Shown: positions 1 to 11,300 of the stretch, piece by piece
How the letters are laid out: the number at the start of each line of letters is the position of its first letter
Numbering within the stretch: position 1 is the stretch's first letter
DNA from: Siphonodentalium dalli
Taxonomy: Eukaryota; Mollusca; Scaphopoda; Gadilida; Siphonodentaliidae
Length of the DNA stretch: 64,000 nucleotides
Direction: 5' to 3'
Assembly: GCA_032622095.1 (NCBI GenBank)
Contig: CP136069.1
Location: forward strand, 204,150,690 to 204,214,689
Program-made: the position numbers and the translations under genes
Notes under the pieces: model-generated
The model's input: the letters and a program-made list of their open reading frames with translations, nothing else
What the model was told of the DNA's origin: nothing
Databases searched by the model: none

Positions 1-491
1 ATCAGAATGGAACTCTGAATATATCTTTAATTGAAAAATTATTTCCGAGGCTTGAAGCCTTGAACCAGTGTAAGCAATAAAAATACAGCAATAGGGAGCA
101 ACATGTCGAAGTCTGATATTCTCATATTAAAGTCAGACGATCCGATTCAAAGACTTCCAAACTTCAGAACAACAGTGTTTTGTTACTTAAAAATAGAGTT
201 GGGTTTTTAGATTGAAACTGTTGTAGTCAGGGAGAAACATGACTTTCTAACATAGCCTGCAAACTGATTGCTATTTTGTTGGGTCGAAATCTTCAGTTGA
301 TGCAACTAGTTATCCATCCATTCATGTTGAAGTAAGGTTTTTCTGAATCTAATAACCTCAAATAAAATACTGTAAGCATGGTAACAAACCATGAATGCTC
401 TTCATTATAGGTGATCTTCTGATTTTTTTTTTTAAAGTCAAAATGTAGCAAAAATATCTGACAGCCAAAACTTTGGCTTCATCAGTTCCAT
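1..491. other. AT-rich stretch without a recognised feature
   Basis: No exon, RNA gene or repeat was recognised. If the minus-strand gene continues to the left, this would be intron. Confidence 0.4.
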
Positions 492-894
492 TTAACCCTT
501 TACCCAACAAACCGGGCAAAACCGGCCAAATAAAGCTTCAACAGCCTAAAATATCTTCGGTCTGTCTCAATAGAACCATACAAATATGGATATCATTGGA
601 ACCGGTTCCTTGACCACATTGTGACCGTTACAGTTATGCCCTGTGCCAATGCATTCTCTTATATATGCGAGTCGACCATAGGTCGCCTCGCATATATAAG
701 AGAATGCATTGGCCTAAAAAAAATCTTTTTTTAACACTAATTTTTACCATTTTTTCTTACATTCTTTAACAATTTTATAATTTTTAATGTGTTAAGCCAA
801 TGCATTCTCTTATATATGCGAGGCGACCTATGGTCGACTCGCATATATAAGAGAATGAATTGGCACAGGGCCCTTCTGTTGGGTAAAGGGTTAA
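492..894. mobile_element. TTAA-flanked MITE, type A, copy 1
   Basis: The element starts TTAACCCTTTACCCAACA and ends in its reverse complement, TGTTGGGTAAAGGGTTAA. It contains two copies of an approximately 69-bp palindrome (645-713 and 796-864) in opposite orientation, separated by an AT-rich spacer. TTAA at both ends and CCC-starting inverted repeats point to the piggyBac superfamily. There is no transposase. Confidence 0.8.
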
Positions 895-2042
895 TAAAAA
901 CAGTTTTATGGTGTCATATCGATTGGGGCATGTTTCATGTGAAGTTAAAAGCAGATGTACTTACTTCAATAGAACATGATATACAAAGCACTCCCACTTA
1001 CTTATATATTTGATTCTTGGTACAAAAATTATCACAAATATATTAAGATGAAAGATGATAAAGAATGGCCTATTTACAATGATTATTTTGTTAAAATGTT
1101 TGTAATGAATCAAATGGAATGGTTATAAATGAATTGCTGTGTGTCAAAATGGAATGGTTATATATGAGCAATGGATGGATAAATATGTCAAAATGGAATG
1201 TTATAACTGGAAACAGGTTGCAGAAAGAATGTATATCTTTATCTGTAGTTCTTGAAATGGTCTTGGTGAATACGCCATATGGTGGCTACTGGCTACACCA
1301 CACAGAATATTATATTGTTTGCGCTTGATGGATGAAGTTAATCTAAACCCCTCCAGTGTTGTTAATTCAACAGGACAAACACCTAAGATTGTAGATCTCT
1401 TCATTATGAAACACCCAGTATATACATAGCACCTCATGAAAAGCATAATTGATCAATTATTACTATCCTTCAAAAGATAGTGTAGAACCCTCGTCACACT
1501 GAGAAGTAGATGCTGACTGGGTCTCACTTAGAAACTTTGAGAACATTTTAAACATTCTATAACTGAAAGGCATAACTGGTTTGCTGAAATCGCATGTAAT
1601 TTAGATCTGTAAAATATTTTCTTGCATTAAAAGGGGCTGGCCCAGTTAGAAGGTCTGAGATGGGTCAAAATAGGTATTATGCACCATTTCGGAAACGCAT
1701 GATAACCTATATATATATTCAAAATACAAATATATGTATGAAATGATCTTTCAGATCTATCTTCAGCTACCAATACCAAGATTTGGACCGATGGAATGTA
1801 CTGTCAATTATTGTTTACAAATGAAGCAATCTCTCCACAGCTCACGCTCAGTCACTGTCGCCATGCAAGATCAGAAACTGCTTAAGTGTTTTTATTTCAT
1901 GAAAAAATTCACTGCAACATTTTGGATTTCTCCATAGAGAGACTGATGACTCTATCCAAAGGGAATGTTCCACATATATCTGCACCTCCATAATGTTGGA
2001 CGCATTGTGGAAGCTAGGCCCTGATTACTCAAAGAATATGCA
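895..2042. other. AT-rich stretch without a recognised feature
   Basis: Only short open frames are present, none with recognisable domains. The sequence 'caaatggaatggttata' recurs a few times near 1110-1200 as a weak local repeat. Confidence 0.4.
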
Positions 2043-2433
2043 TTAACCCTTTACCCAACAGAAGGGCCCTGTGCCAATGCATTCTCTTATATATGCGAGT
2101 CGACCATAGGCCGCCTCGCATATATAAGAGAATGCATTGGCTTAACACATTAAAAATTATAAAATTGTTAAAGAATGTAAGAAAAAAATGGTAAAAAAAG
2201 ATTTTTTTTAGGCCAATGCATTCTCTTATATATGCGAGGCGACCTATGGTCGACTCGCATATATAAGAGAATGCATTGGCACAGGGCATAACTGTAACTA
2301 TCACAATGTGGTCAAGGAGCCGGTTCCAATGATATCCATATTTGTATGGTTCTATTGAGACAGACTGAAGATATTTTAGGCTGTTGAAGCTTTATTTGGC
2401 CAGTTTTGGCCGGTTTGTTGGGTAAAGGGTTAA
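2043..2433. mobile_element. TTAA-flanked MITE, type A, copy 2
   Basis: This has the same ends as copy 1 but is inserted in the opposite orientation. The unit with 'agctttatttggcc' and 'ccatatttgtatggttc' lies on the right here and on the left in copy 1. Two hairpins face each other at about 2075-2140 and 2212-2281. Confidence 0.8.
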
Positions 2434-2677
2434 TGAAAATAATTATTTTATTCTTGACAGTAATTTTGGCCATATGAAAGTCATTTTGGATAAGGACACC
2501 AATGACGTATGACCCAAAACTTGGCCGGTCCCTTTGACAGTAATGCGGTTCAGTTTAATATATTTCATCATCATAGTATGATCAGTAGTATGGACAGAAT
2601 GAAGGCGAGTGAAGTGCTCACTGCTGTATGGCTCGATTTATTCATCACGTAGATCGTGTTTGGCATCTTCCACGGAT

Positions 2678-2838
2678 TCTCTCCTGCATCGAACCTCACT
2701 GGGCAGTTATCAACTGAAATGGAGAGAAAACATAGATGTAAGATACCAATGTCTAAACTCTCCCGCATGGAACCTCACTGGGGAGTTGTCAACTAAAATG
2801 GAGAATCAACAAAGACGTAAGATAAGAATGTCAAAATC
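2678..2838. repeat. Two-copy tandem duplication of about 79 bp
   Basis: A block starting 'ctctcctgcatcgaacctca' is followed directly by a diverged second copy starting 'ctctcccgcatggaacctca'. Both include 'actgggcagttatcaactg'-like and 'gtaagataccaatgtc'-like parts. No coding role is apparent. Confidence 0.7.
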
Positions 2839-3016
2839 AGGAAGAGAAACGGTTCCAGTAGGGCCCTGAAAATCGATGGTTTTCCGCAGATTCGAAATCC
2901 GATATCGAATCGGTGAAGTCGATATAGAATCGGATTGGCTAGCCGCTGGTGCACAATCTATAGGTCTGCAAAGAATGTTGCTTGTTTGTTCCTTTAAGGT
3001 GTCTGGAAATGTCATA

Positions 3017-4378
3017 GTCCAAGTCTTCTCGTACTAAAACCGGCTAAGATATTGGGATGGAGGTGCCGGTCTTTAGTCCAAGCCCGCTTCTATACCAATC
3101 CTATCACACGAGTTACGCCCACGATCTGTGGCGGGAATCTGTGGTGTATTTTACTCGATTTACCTAATGAATCAATACATGATGCTATATACATCGGAAA
3201 GAGAGACATCTTATGGTCATAATGGTGTATAATAATCTAACTTTCATGTTAAATTACGCATAGAATATTCCGGTTGATTGTCACCAACATCGCTGTTTTT
3301 TCTGTTTGTTTACTTAACTGAAAGCCGAACTCAGGTTCCGAAGAACTTCGGCATTGTCCGGTGTTTGTTCTGAGTATTCTAGTTTCCGTTTCTATATATA
3401 GCGCGGGGTTTTCCGAACAAAATAGCGAAAACCGATCGAAGCAAAGTCCAGTTTCCAATGTGCTTTGAGAACAATTCCCGCACTAAAAACTTAATGACAT
3501 AATGGAGGATCAGAAAGGTAGTTTTGTTGACAATTTTCGCAAGCAATTTGTCAAAATTGGAGCAAATTAGAACTCTTGTGTCTGACTTGCCATGCGTGTG
3601 ATTTTCATCCATGTGCATTTTGACTTTTGTGTTGATAAAATAATCGGAGAACCGAATCACACAGTTTCGAAATATAGTTCTTCCGTTTTAGTGGGACTTT
3701 TCAAACTTAAGGTTAAAAATTTATACAAATTTTGTTTGATTTTTTGTGTGCTTAACAAGAGCAGTATATTGCTCTGTTCGCTTAGTATATATCTTAATTT
3801 CGCTGAAGTCCACCAAATGTGGGAAATGTAGCACCATATTATTTGTTCTAATGGTCGTTGTGTTTACACTGTTTTAAACTTTGAGAGAGTTGTAATTCCC
3901 CGTAATTTATTTAATGTATTACATTTATATCTTCAATGTTTAATTAATCTATTTATTTTTTATTTATTGACACACATAATTACGATTACAATGGAGAATT
4001 CATCGTAATTTGCGTTGTCAGTCGAAAATCTACAGAATATTTTCAACGGAAAATGCCGAACACAGTTCGAGAGGTCAACTGAGTTCGCATACTTTTAAAA
4101 ATTTGTAAACATTGCGGTAAATGTCTCTTTTCGCATTAAATTACCGCTTTCAATTCACAACTGATGTGGGTTTCAGATCAAATAGCATGTCTTCTGCGGA
4201 AAATATCCGTTTATTGTCGCAATTGTGATATTTTATTTCATATAATTGTGGTTTTATTTGAGCGGGTCACTAACGCTTAAGTCGTGTCATAAGAATGCAT
4301 GGGCCTGGAACTCGGACTAAAGACCGGCACCTCCATCCCAATATCTTAGCCGGTTTTAGTACGAGAAGACTTGGACTA
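3017..4378. mobile_element. Non-autonomous DNA transposon with long inverted repeats and TA flanks
   Basis: Inverted terminal repeats of about 63 bp begin GTCCAAGTCTTCTCGTAC at the left and end in its complement at the right. Both ends are flanked by TA, the target duplication typical of Tc1/mariner-type elements. The 1.2-kb interior has only short frames (up to 93 codons) without transposase motifs. Confidence 0.75.
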
Positions 4379-4730
4379 GAAATGTCAGTGCTAGTATATT
4401 TGAATGAAAATAACATCGCATACGTGACATGTATCATTTATTTACATTCAGATTAAGTTTTACTAATTGATTCAGGGTATGTTGATATGGAAAATAAGTA
4501 AGCAGTAAATTTCAGTTAATTATTACATGTGTTGAACCAATGATGCGTTTGGACTGGATATTCAATTTAGATTCGGCCAAATGATTTTTGCCAGAGTTAT
4601 GGGCCTTTTTCAACTTGGAAAATTCAATTCTTTTGATTTCCAAATCATAACTGCAGTTTATTTTCTTTGATCACCTCCAAGCTTTTGATAGACAATTTTC
4701 TTTGATAATAATTAAAAGATGACAACTATT
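4379..4730. repeat. Intergenic or intronic sequence with a fragment of a common repeat
   Basis: Bases about 4560-4630 carry 'gccagagttatgggcctttt', related to the repeats at 14.6-15.6 kb and 19.8-20.3 kb. Nothing else was recognised. Confidence 0.45.
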
Positions 4731-5199
4731 TACTTTGAGTGCCAGGTCCGATTTTTGTGTCAACCCATATACCCTGTGCCAATGCATTCTCTTATATATG
4801 CAAGTCGACCATAGGTCGCCTCGCATATATAAGAGAATGCATTGGCCTAACAATTTTTCATCATTTGTTTTTATTTTTTACAATTTTTTACAATTTTAAT
4901 AATTGTTTCTTATATTCTTTAACAGGCTTATTTTGTAGGTTTAGGGCCAAGGAATCTCACGTTTTTCATGGGCATCAAAATTATTACTATGAATACTTGG
5001 TGATAGTTTGGAGTTATAACATGCCCCTAAGGTTTTATCCAGTTTGTTTTTAAATTCGCTATAGCACGCTTAAGCATACCCAAAAAATATTCGACCCAAA
5101 AAAATTTAAAAAAAAAAAAATTTAATTTTTTTTAGGGCCGATCTTACAGACCGTAAATTAGGGCCGATGAGATCTGCCCCCTGGCACTGAAAGGGTTAA
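4731..5199. mobile_element. TTAA-type MITE, type B, copy 1 (longer, damaged left end)
   Basis: The right end reads CTGGCACTGAAAGGGTTAA. The left end has lost its TTAACCC and begins 'tactttgagtgccaggtcc'. One hairpin lies at about 4777-4846. It is longer than other type B copies because of extra sequence at about 4940-5150. Its terminal TTAA supplies the TAA stop reached if exon 13 is read through, and an AATAAA (minus strand) is present at 4870-4875. Confidence 0.75.
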
Positions 5200-5248
5200 G
5201 CCACGCCTGGCGGTGCTGTTGTTAGTATTGTATCTAACAGATACTTAC

Positions 5249-5387
5249 ACAATCTCTCATTCTCTGCTAGATCTATAGATAGACCAGTTCCTGATACCTG
5301 GTAAGACTGGGCCTCCTGCACTTTATTGCATCTTGCTGTTTGTGACCTTGACATTGTCACAGCTGTCCAGGTGTTTCTCTTGTAGAC
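5249..5387 (-). CDS. Exon 13: last recognised exon of module 2
   Basis: The exon starts in phase 0 (TTCATTTCAG) and ends in phase 1 (TTGT|GTAAGTATC). It encodes VYKRNTWTAVTMSRSQTARC, NKVQEAQSY and LSIDLAENERL. Family members usually continue with further cysteines after the ENERL-like segment, so I expect another exon left of the window. If the donor is not used, the frame reads 17 more codons to a TAA at 5196-5198, which lies in the terminal TTAA of a MITE. Confidence 0.8.
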
Positions 5388-8300
5388 CTGAAATGAACAG
5401 ACACAATTTTCAGCAAATCATTTTTTTTCGAGTTGGGATCTACACCTACAGTGAAGTACATTATTAATGAACAAGTATTAACTAAAATATATATTACCTG
5501 CACTGCTTTTTAAATGTTAAAAACTTCTCTCTCACAATATCTAAAAGTTCCCAGGTTTTGTACTGGTGGAATATGATCTCTATGCATAGTATTAGATTAG
5601 AACATATACTCCTACAGCACATGTAGTTCATCAATCATCACTCACCAAGCGCCTGTAGGCAGAAGACTGGTGAAATAATTCATGAGAGGCAGGGATGTTG
5701 TACAAACACGAGAGTGCATTGCCCACCTCAAATAAATTATTTCAAGTCACCCTTTCCATGTGATTATCATTTTCCACTAAAAACTTCAGATGTACAAGAA
5801 ATCCGAAAAATACCACCAATTTGATACCATAATGCATAAATGTTGATAGCACGTATGAATACATCAGTCGTCTGCATGTGCTAGCTAAAGTGACATAATT
5901 CACTCATGAAATTATCATTTATAATCACTCGAGTAATCAAGGTAAATCACACATGTAATAAATATTATTCATAAAATCATCACTCACCCAGCACCTGTAG
6001 GTAGATATGGCATCTTCCTCGTCGTATGTGATGAGATACGATTTGAAGTCTTCCATCCAATAACCAACACAAGTCAGAATTCTATCCGGCTCATCTACAA
6101 ATGGTTTTGTATAAATTAGTCAAGATCATAAACAAGTCAGAATTCTATCTGTCTCATCTACAAATGGTTTCATATAAATTAGTCAGGTCCCAAAATAAAT
6201 CTTTAATGCACCCAGGGCCGATAAGGTTCGGGGTGATTTATGTGGTTCTTTGATCCTGTCATCCGGCAGACATTCCGGTTTTTCGGTACGATCCGTTCCG
6301 TATCGGCCAAACTTAAAGTCCGCATTTTACATCCGCCCGGAATGCTGCCTCCTTCCGGTAACGGAAAAAGCAAGTCACTTTGGAATTATACGTATCGCGC
6401 TCCCTCCCTCCCCCCCCTTGGAGCTCCATGCCCCGCTTTGTTCGGCGTCCCGAAGTGGCACGCCATCTTCATTGTTATGTGATGCCTGTTTTGTTTTGGG
6501 CCTATGGCCCTGTTTGTTTAAATCTCGTTGCTGCTGTTTGTTTTCACTTTCAGGTGCTGTGTCATCAGTGCCATTGATCCAGCTTTGGTGCGTCCTGCAG
6601 GGGTAACTGTGGTGTTACCCGCCCATCGCCGTTGCTTAGCCATAGGGAGTTGGGCTGTCCAGTGGTCTCTACTGCCATTCCTGCGTCGCACTCGTTGGGC
6701 TTCTCCCTGTTGGCCGTGTGTGCTTATTGCTTAGGGCGCCTCATAGCAATTCTTGGGCGCCGGCTCCGAATCGTACCTTGCTCGTCGGGCCATGCTCATG
6801 CCTGCGCTGTACAGAAGTATTTCTTCAGCGTTCTCTGCTTCGGCTTCTCGTCAGAGCTAAGGCTCTGCTTAATTGGTTTCCATGCGTATGGGCTATCTGC
6901 AGGACAAGCTTATAATGTTGCATTAAAGCTGAGATCATACCCCACTCATGTGTTGTCGTTTAAATATTCCATGTGATAAGAGTGTTCCCTGTAGTGCATA
7001 CACAATCAAGAGTGTTCCCTGTAGTGCATACACAATCAATGCAGTAGTGGCAGGGCTGTCACTGGTGGGGGTAGTGTCTCTTGGATCTGAGTGATCACAT
7101 AATCTGTTATATACTAAATATTCATTAAGGCCCCACTTAATGTTCGAATCCCCAGATCACATTATATGAAACATTGTATTATCAACTTATCCAGTCGAAT
7201 AAACTGTGAAAATCTCTAGTTCCAAACATGTTTCCTTTTTAGAAAATTGGGTGATATAGAAACTGAACAGAAGGGAAAAAAGTAACTAAAAACAATGTTG
7301 AGACTATATATACTTCCCAGAAAATGAAATCTAAGCAGAATGAGGTCCCCGGAGGGTTTAATTTGATGACACTAACCCACTGTGCAGGATAGCATCACTA
7401 AATTCACCCTCTGAGGACATCAATACATCTTTAATTATTAACGATAGTCACCGTATTCTCCGATTGGTCGTCCTCTGTAGTCTACAGTCTCGCAGTACTC
7501 TGCATCGATTTCTATCTTGCTTGCATCCTGAGAGCACGACTTGAATTCAGTGATCCAGTTAGCACACTGAACCTGCACACGCGGTACTTCAGTCACACCA
7601 CGAATTCTTGTCTGGTATTTCTCATTAGGGACTTTGGCATGTTGTTCGAATGTGTAACGACCTCCAATTGGACATGGTACAGGTGATGGAGGGTCCACTG
7701 GAAGGAAAAATAGAGGAGGGGGCTATCAATGATCATGTACCGTAAAAGAAAATTGGGTCAAAGATGGGACTTATTAAAAATTTCATGACGGGAGTTGTGC
7801 TAGTACAGCATTAAATATCTTGTATGCGAGTCTCCCATAGGGAGCTTCGCATATTTAAAAGAATGCACTGGCTTGCAAGGTCAAAGTAAATTAATATTGT
7901 CATGCCAATGTATATGCAAGAGAGTTTCTTGAGAATGGTCTGTAACCATTTAAGTATAAATTTGTAGTAGTCAATTAATAATCATTTAATTATGTGCTAT
8001 CTCTTCCTGTAACAAGTTTTATACAGTTTCCTGGGTACAAAATAATAAATATGAATCGAAGACCCCTGCCCAGAAATGATACTATCAATTAATATTTTAT
8101 TTTATATCAATATTTTCTTATATAATGCAATAACCAATTGGGACCTTTTTTTTTCTTCCTATTTTTAGAACAGACCGTCATGCATACGTTCTACGATCGC
8201 AAATAGAGAAGCTTTCTTAGACAGGGGTTTTCGATTCATATTTATTATTTTTAAACCCAGGAATAAACTATATAAATCTTGTTATAGGAAGAAATAGACC

Positions 8301-11300
8301 ACCGTAAGTAGTTTGATCGAGTGGACATAAAAGGTAAGGATAAACTGACTCATACATAATACAAAATTGTCGAGAATAAAACTAACAGAACTGATCAACT
8401 GGATGTGTTAAAACATTCAATCTCTAGATTTTGAACTAATTTGACTGATAAAGAAAATATTGTCCACTAGGTTGGTTTTACACCCCCCCCCAGATATCAT
8501 AGTGCATTAAACAGGGGACAGCTGGTAGGTTGTCTAGGTTGGTTTACACCCCCCAGGTATCATAGTACATTAAACAGGTCACAGCTGGTAGAAAGTGTAG
8601 GTTGGTTTCAATAACTCACTGATGAGGACTTCATATTTCCAGTTAACATCATCTCGGTTGAAGGTCAAGGTCGTCCAATCACAAGTGTATTTGTATTTCT
8701 GTTCTCTGAAATTCGGATTCGCCAGCTCATCCAAAGTGAGTCGAGATGGTTTCCCTGCAAAACATCAACCATTTCTTTAACCCTTTGAGTGCCAGGTCGA
8801 TTTTTGTAACAAACCATATACCCTGTGCCAATGCATTCTCTTATATATGCGAGTCGACCATAGGTCGCCTCGCATATATAAGAGAATGCATTGGCCTAAC
8901 AATTTTTTTTTTTTTTTTTTTTTTACAATTTTTTACAATTTTAATAATTTATTCTTATATTCTTTAACAGACTTATTTTGTAGGTTTAGGGCCGATGAGA
9001 TCGGCCCCTGGCACTCAAAGGGTTAATCAATGTATTCTCACACTCAGTCATAAAAGTATAAAAATAGTTCAGGAAGTATAAGCAGACTGACAGACAAACA
9101 AATAGAAGATACAAGTGCAGAAGGATTCCTATTCATTGGTGGTAAACGTTAACCCTTTACCCAACAGAACGGCCCTGTGCCAATGCATTCTCTTATATAT
9201 GCGAGTCGACCATAGGTCGCCTCGAATATTTAAGAGAATGCATTGGCTTAACACATTAAAAATTATAAAATTGTTAAAGAATGTAAGAAAAAATGGTCAA
9301 AAGTGTTAAATAAAAGATTTTTTTTAGGCCAATAACGCTAACCACTGTCAACTGTTGTATAAATTTTTCCAAAACATGTTATATATCAAGATTTTGTTTA
9401 ACCCTTTCAGTGCCAGATTCGATTTTTGTATTAACCCATATACCCTGTGCCAATGCATTCTCTTATATATGCGAGTCGACCATATGTCGCCTCGCATATA
9501 TAAGAGAATGCATTGGCCTAACATTTTTTTTTTTTTTTTTTTTTTTTTTACAATTTTAATAATTTATTCTTATATTCTTTAACAGACTTATTTTGTAGGT
9601 TTAGGGCCGATGAGATCGGCCCCTGGCACTCAAAGGGTTAACGCAATTGTCAGGAGTATATATCAGTAGGGATCATCGAATAGTTGCTAACTATTCCAGG
9701 TGCTGAACAATAACAGATTTCAAAAATTGATATCTGATAACTGAGCTTAGATGGGTGGGATCCTCGATTCAATTCAAATATTGTTTACCCATGAATCCAA
9801 AGAAACAGTAAATTAGGGGTGTTATATTGGATTATGTATCATTAAGATAATATGTTCAGCAAATAGCCTATGACTATTTGTTGAACTTAATATCTGAACA
9901 AATACCTAAGGGAACTATATACTAGTCGATGAGTATTTAGTAAGACGGGGTTTCAAGATGAAATTTAAATCTGCTGGGTATACAAGGTGTTTGTCAGAAG
10001 AACAGCAGGAAATTTCTTAAGATATAATCATCATTTGCGGAATTATTGGTACTTAATTAAAGGGACACATTTTCCATCTAAAAACTTTAATTAATCACTT
10101 TGTTTACATCCATCAAAAATGTTTATGTACAAGTCTGGGCCTTGTTTTGATTACCTCCACTTGACAGTTGTATGGAAACACTCTGGCAACAAATTTTGTT
10201 AATTGTTGCTCCAGATTTGAGTTTTTGAGGGAGGAAGGCGTTGTTAACGATGCTGATACTTTAGTCACATCTAAGTAAAACTGACCTATTCTGTATCTCA
10301 CAATGCTGTGATGTCGTGGTGCTATGACTTACCTATTCTGTATCTCACAATGCTGTGATGTCGTGGTGCTATGTCAAAACAGACAAAGTCAACTTCACTG
10401 AAATGAGAAAATATTTATAAATAATAGAGGTTTCTAACTGATGTTACCATTTTCTGTGAAAGGTTTAACCCTTTACCCAACAGAAGGGCCCTGTGCCAAT
10501 GCATTCTCTTATATATGCGAGTCGACCATAGGTCGCCTCGCATACATAAGAGAATGTATTGGCTTAACACATTAAAAATTATAAAATTGTTAAAGAATGT
10601 AAGAAAAAATGGTAAAAAAAAGATTTTTTTTAGGCCAATGCATTCTCTTATATATGCGAGGCGACCTATGGTCGACTCGCATATATAAGAGAATGCATTG
10701 GCACAGGGCATAACTGTAACTATCACAATGTGGCCAAGAAGCCGGTTCCAATGATATCCATATTTGTATGGTTCTATTGAGACAGACCGAAGATATTTTA
10801 GGCTGTTGAAGCTTTATTTGGACCGTTTTGTTGGGTAAAGGGTTAAATATGATGTATCTCTTCCCTGAACTTTGTGTATATATTCGGTATAAAATAATAG
10901 TTATGAGTCGGGGAAACCATCGAGCCTGAACTTTGTGTATAGATTCGGTATAAAATAATAGTTATGAGTCGGGGAAACCATCGAGCCTGAACTCTGTGTA
11001 TAGATTCGGTATAAAATAATAGTTATGAGTCGGGGAAACCATCGAGCCTGAACTCTGTGTATAGATTCGGTATAAAATAATAGTTATGAGTCGGGGAAAC
11101 CATCGAGCCTGAACTCTGTGTATAGATTCGGTATATAATAATAGTTATGAGTCGGGGAAACCATCGAGCCTGAACTGTGTATAGATTCGGTATAAAATAA
11201 TAGTTATGAGTCGGGGAAACCATCGAGCCTGAACTCTGTGTATAGATTCGGTATAAAATAATAGTTATGAGTCGGGGAAACCATCGAGCCTGAACTCTGT

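Noticed and set aside
1-5190. Search for the exon following exon 13
   Set aside because: I looked for a minus-strand, phase 1 exon with the expected cysteines and found none I could support; it is probably left of the window.
7438-7451. Stop codon just after exon 11 as the gene end
   Set aside because: Splicing at 7452 to exon 12 keeps phase 1 and gives the expected family continuation (LTCVGYW ... YRCW).
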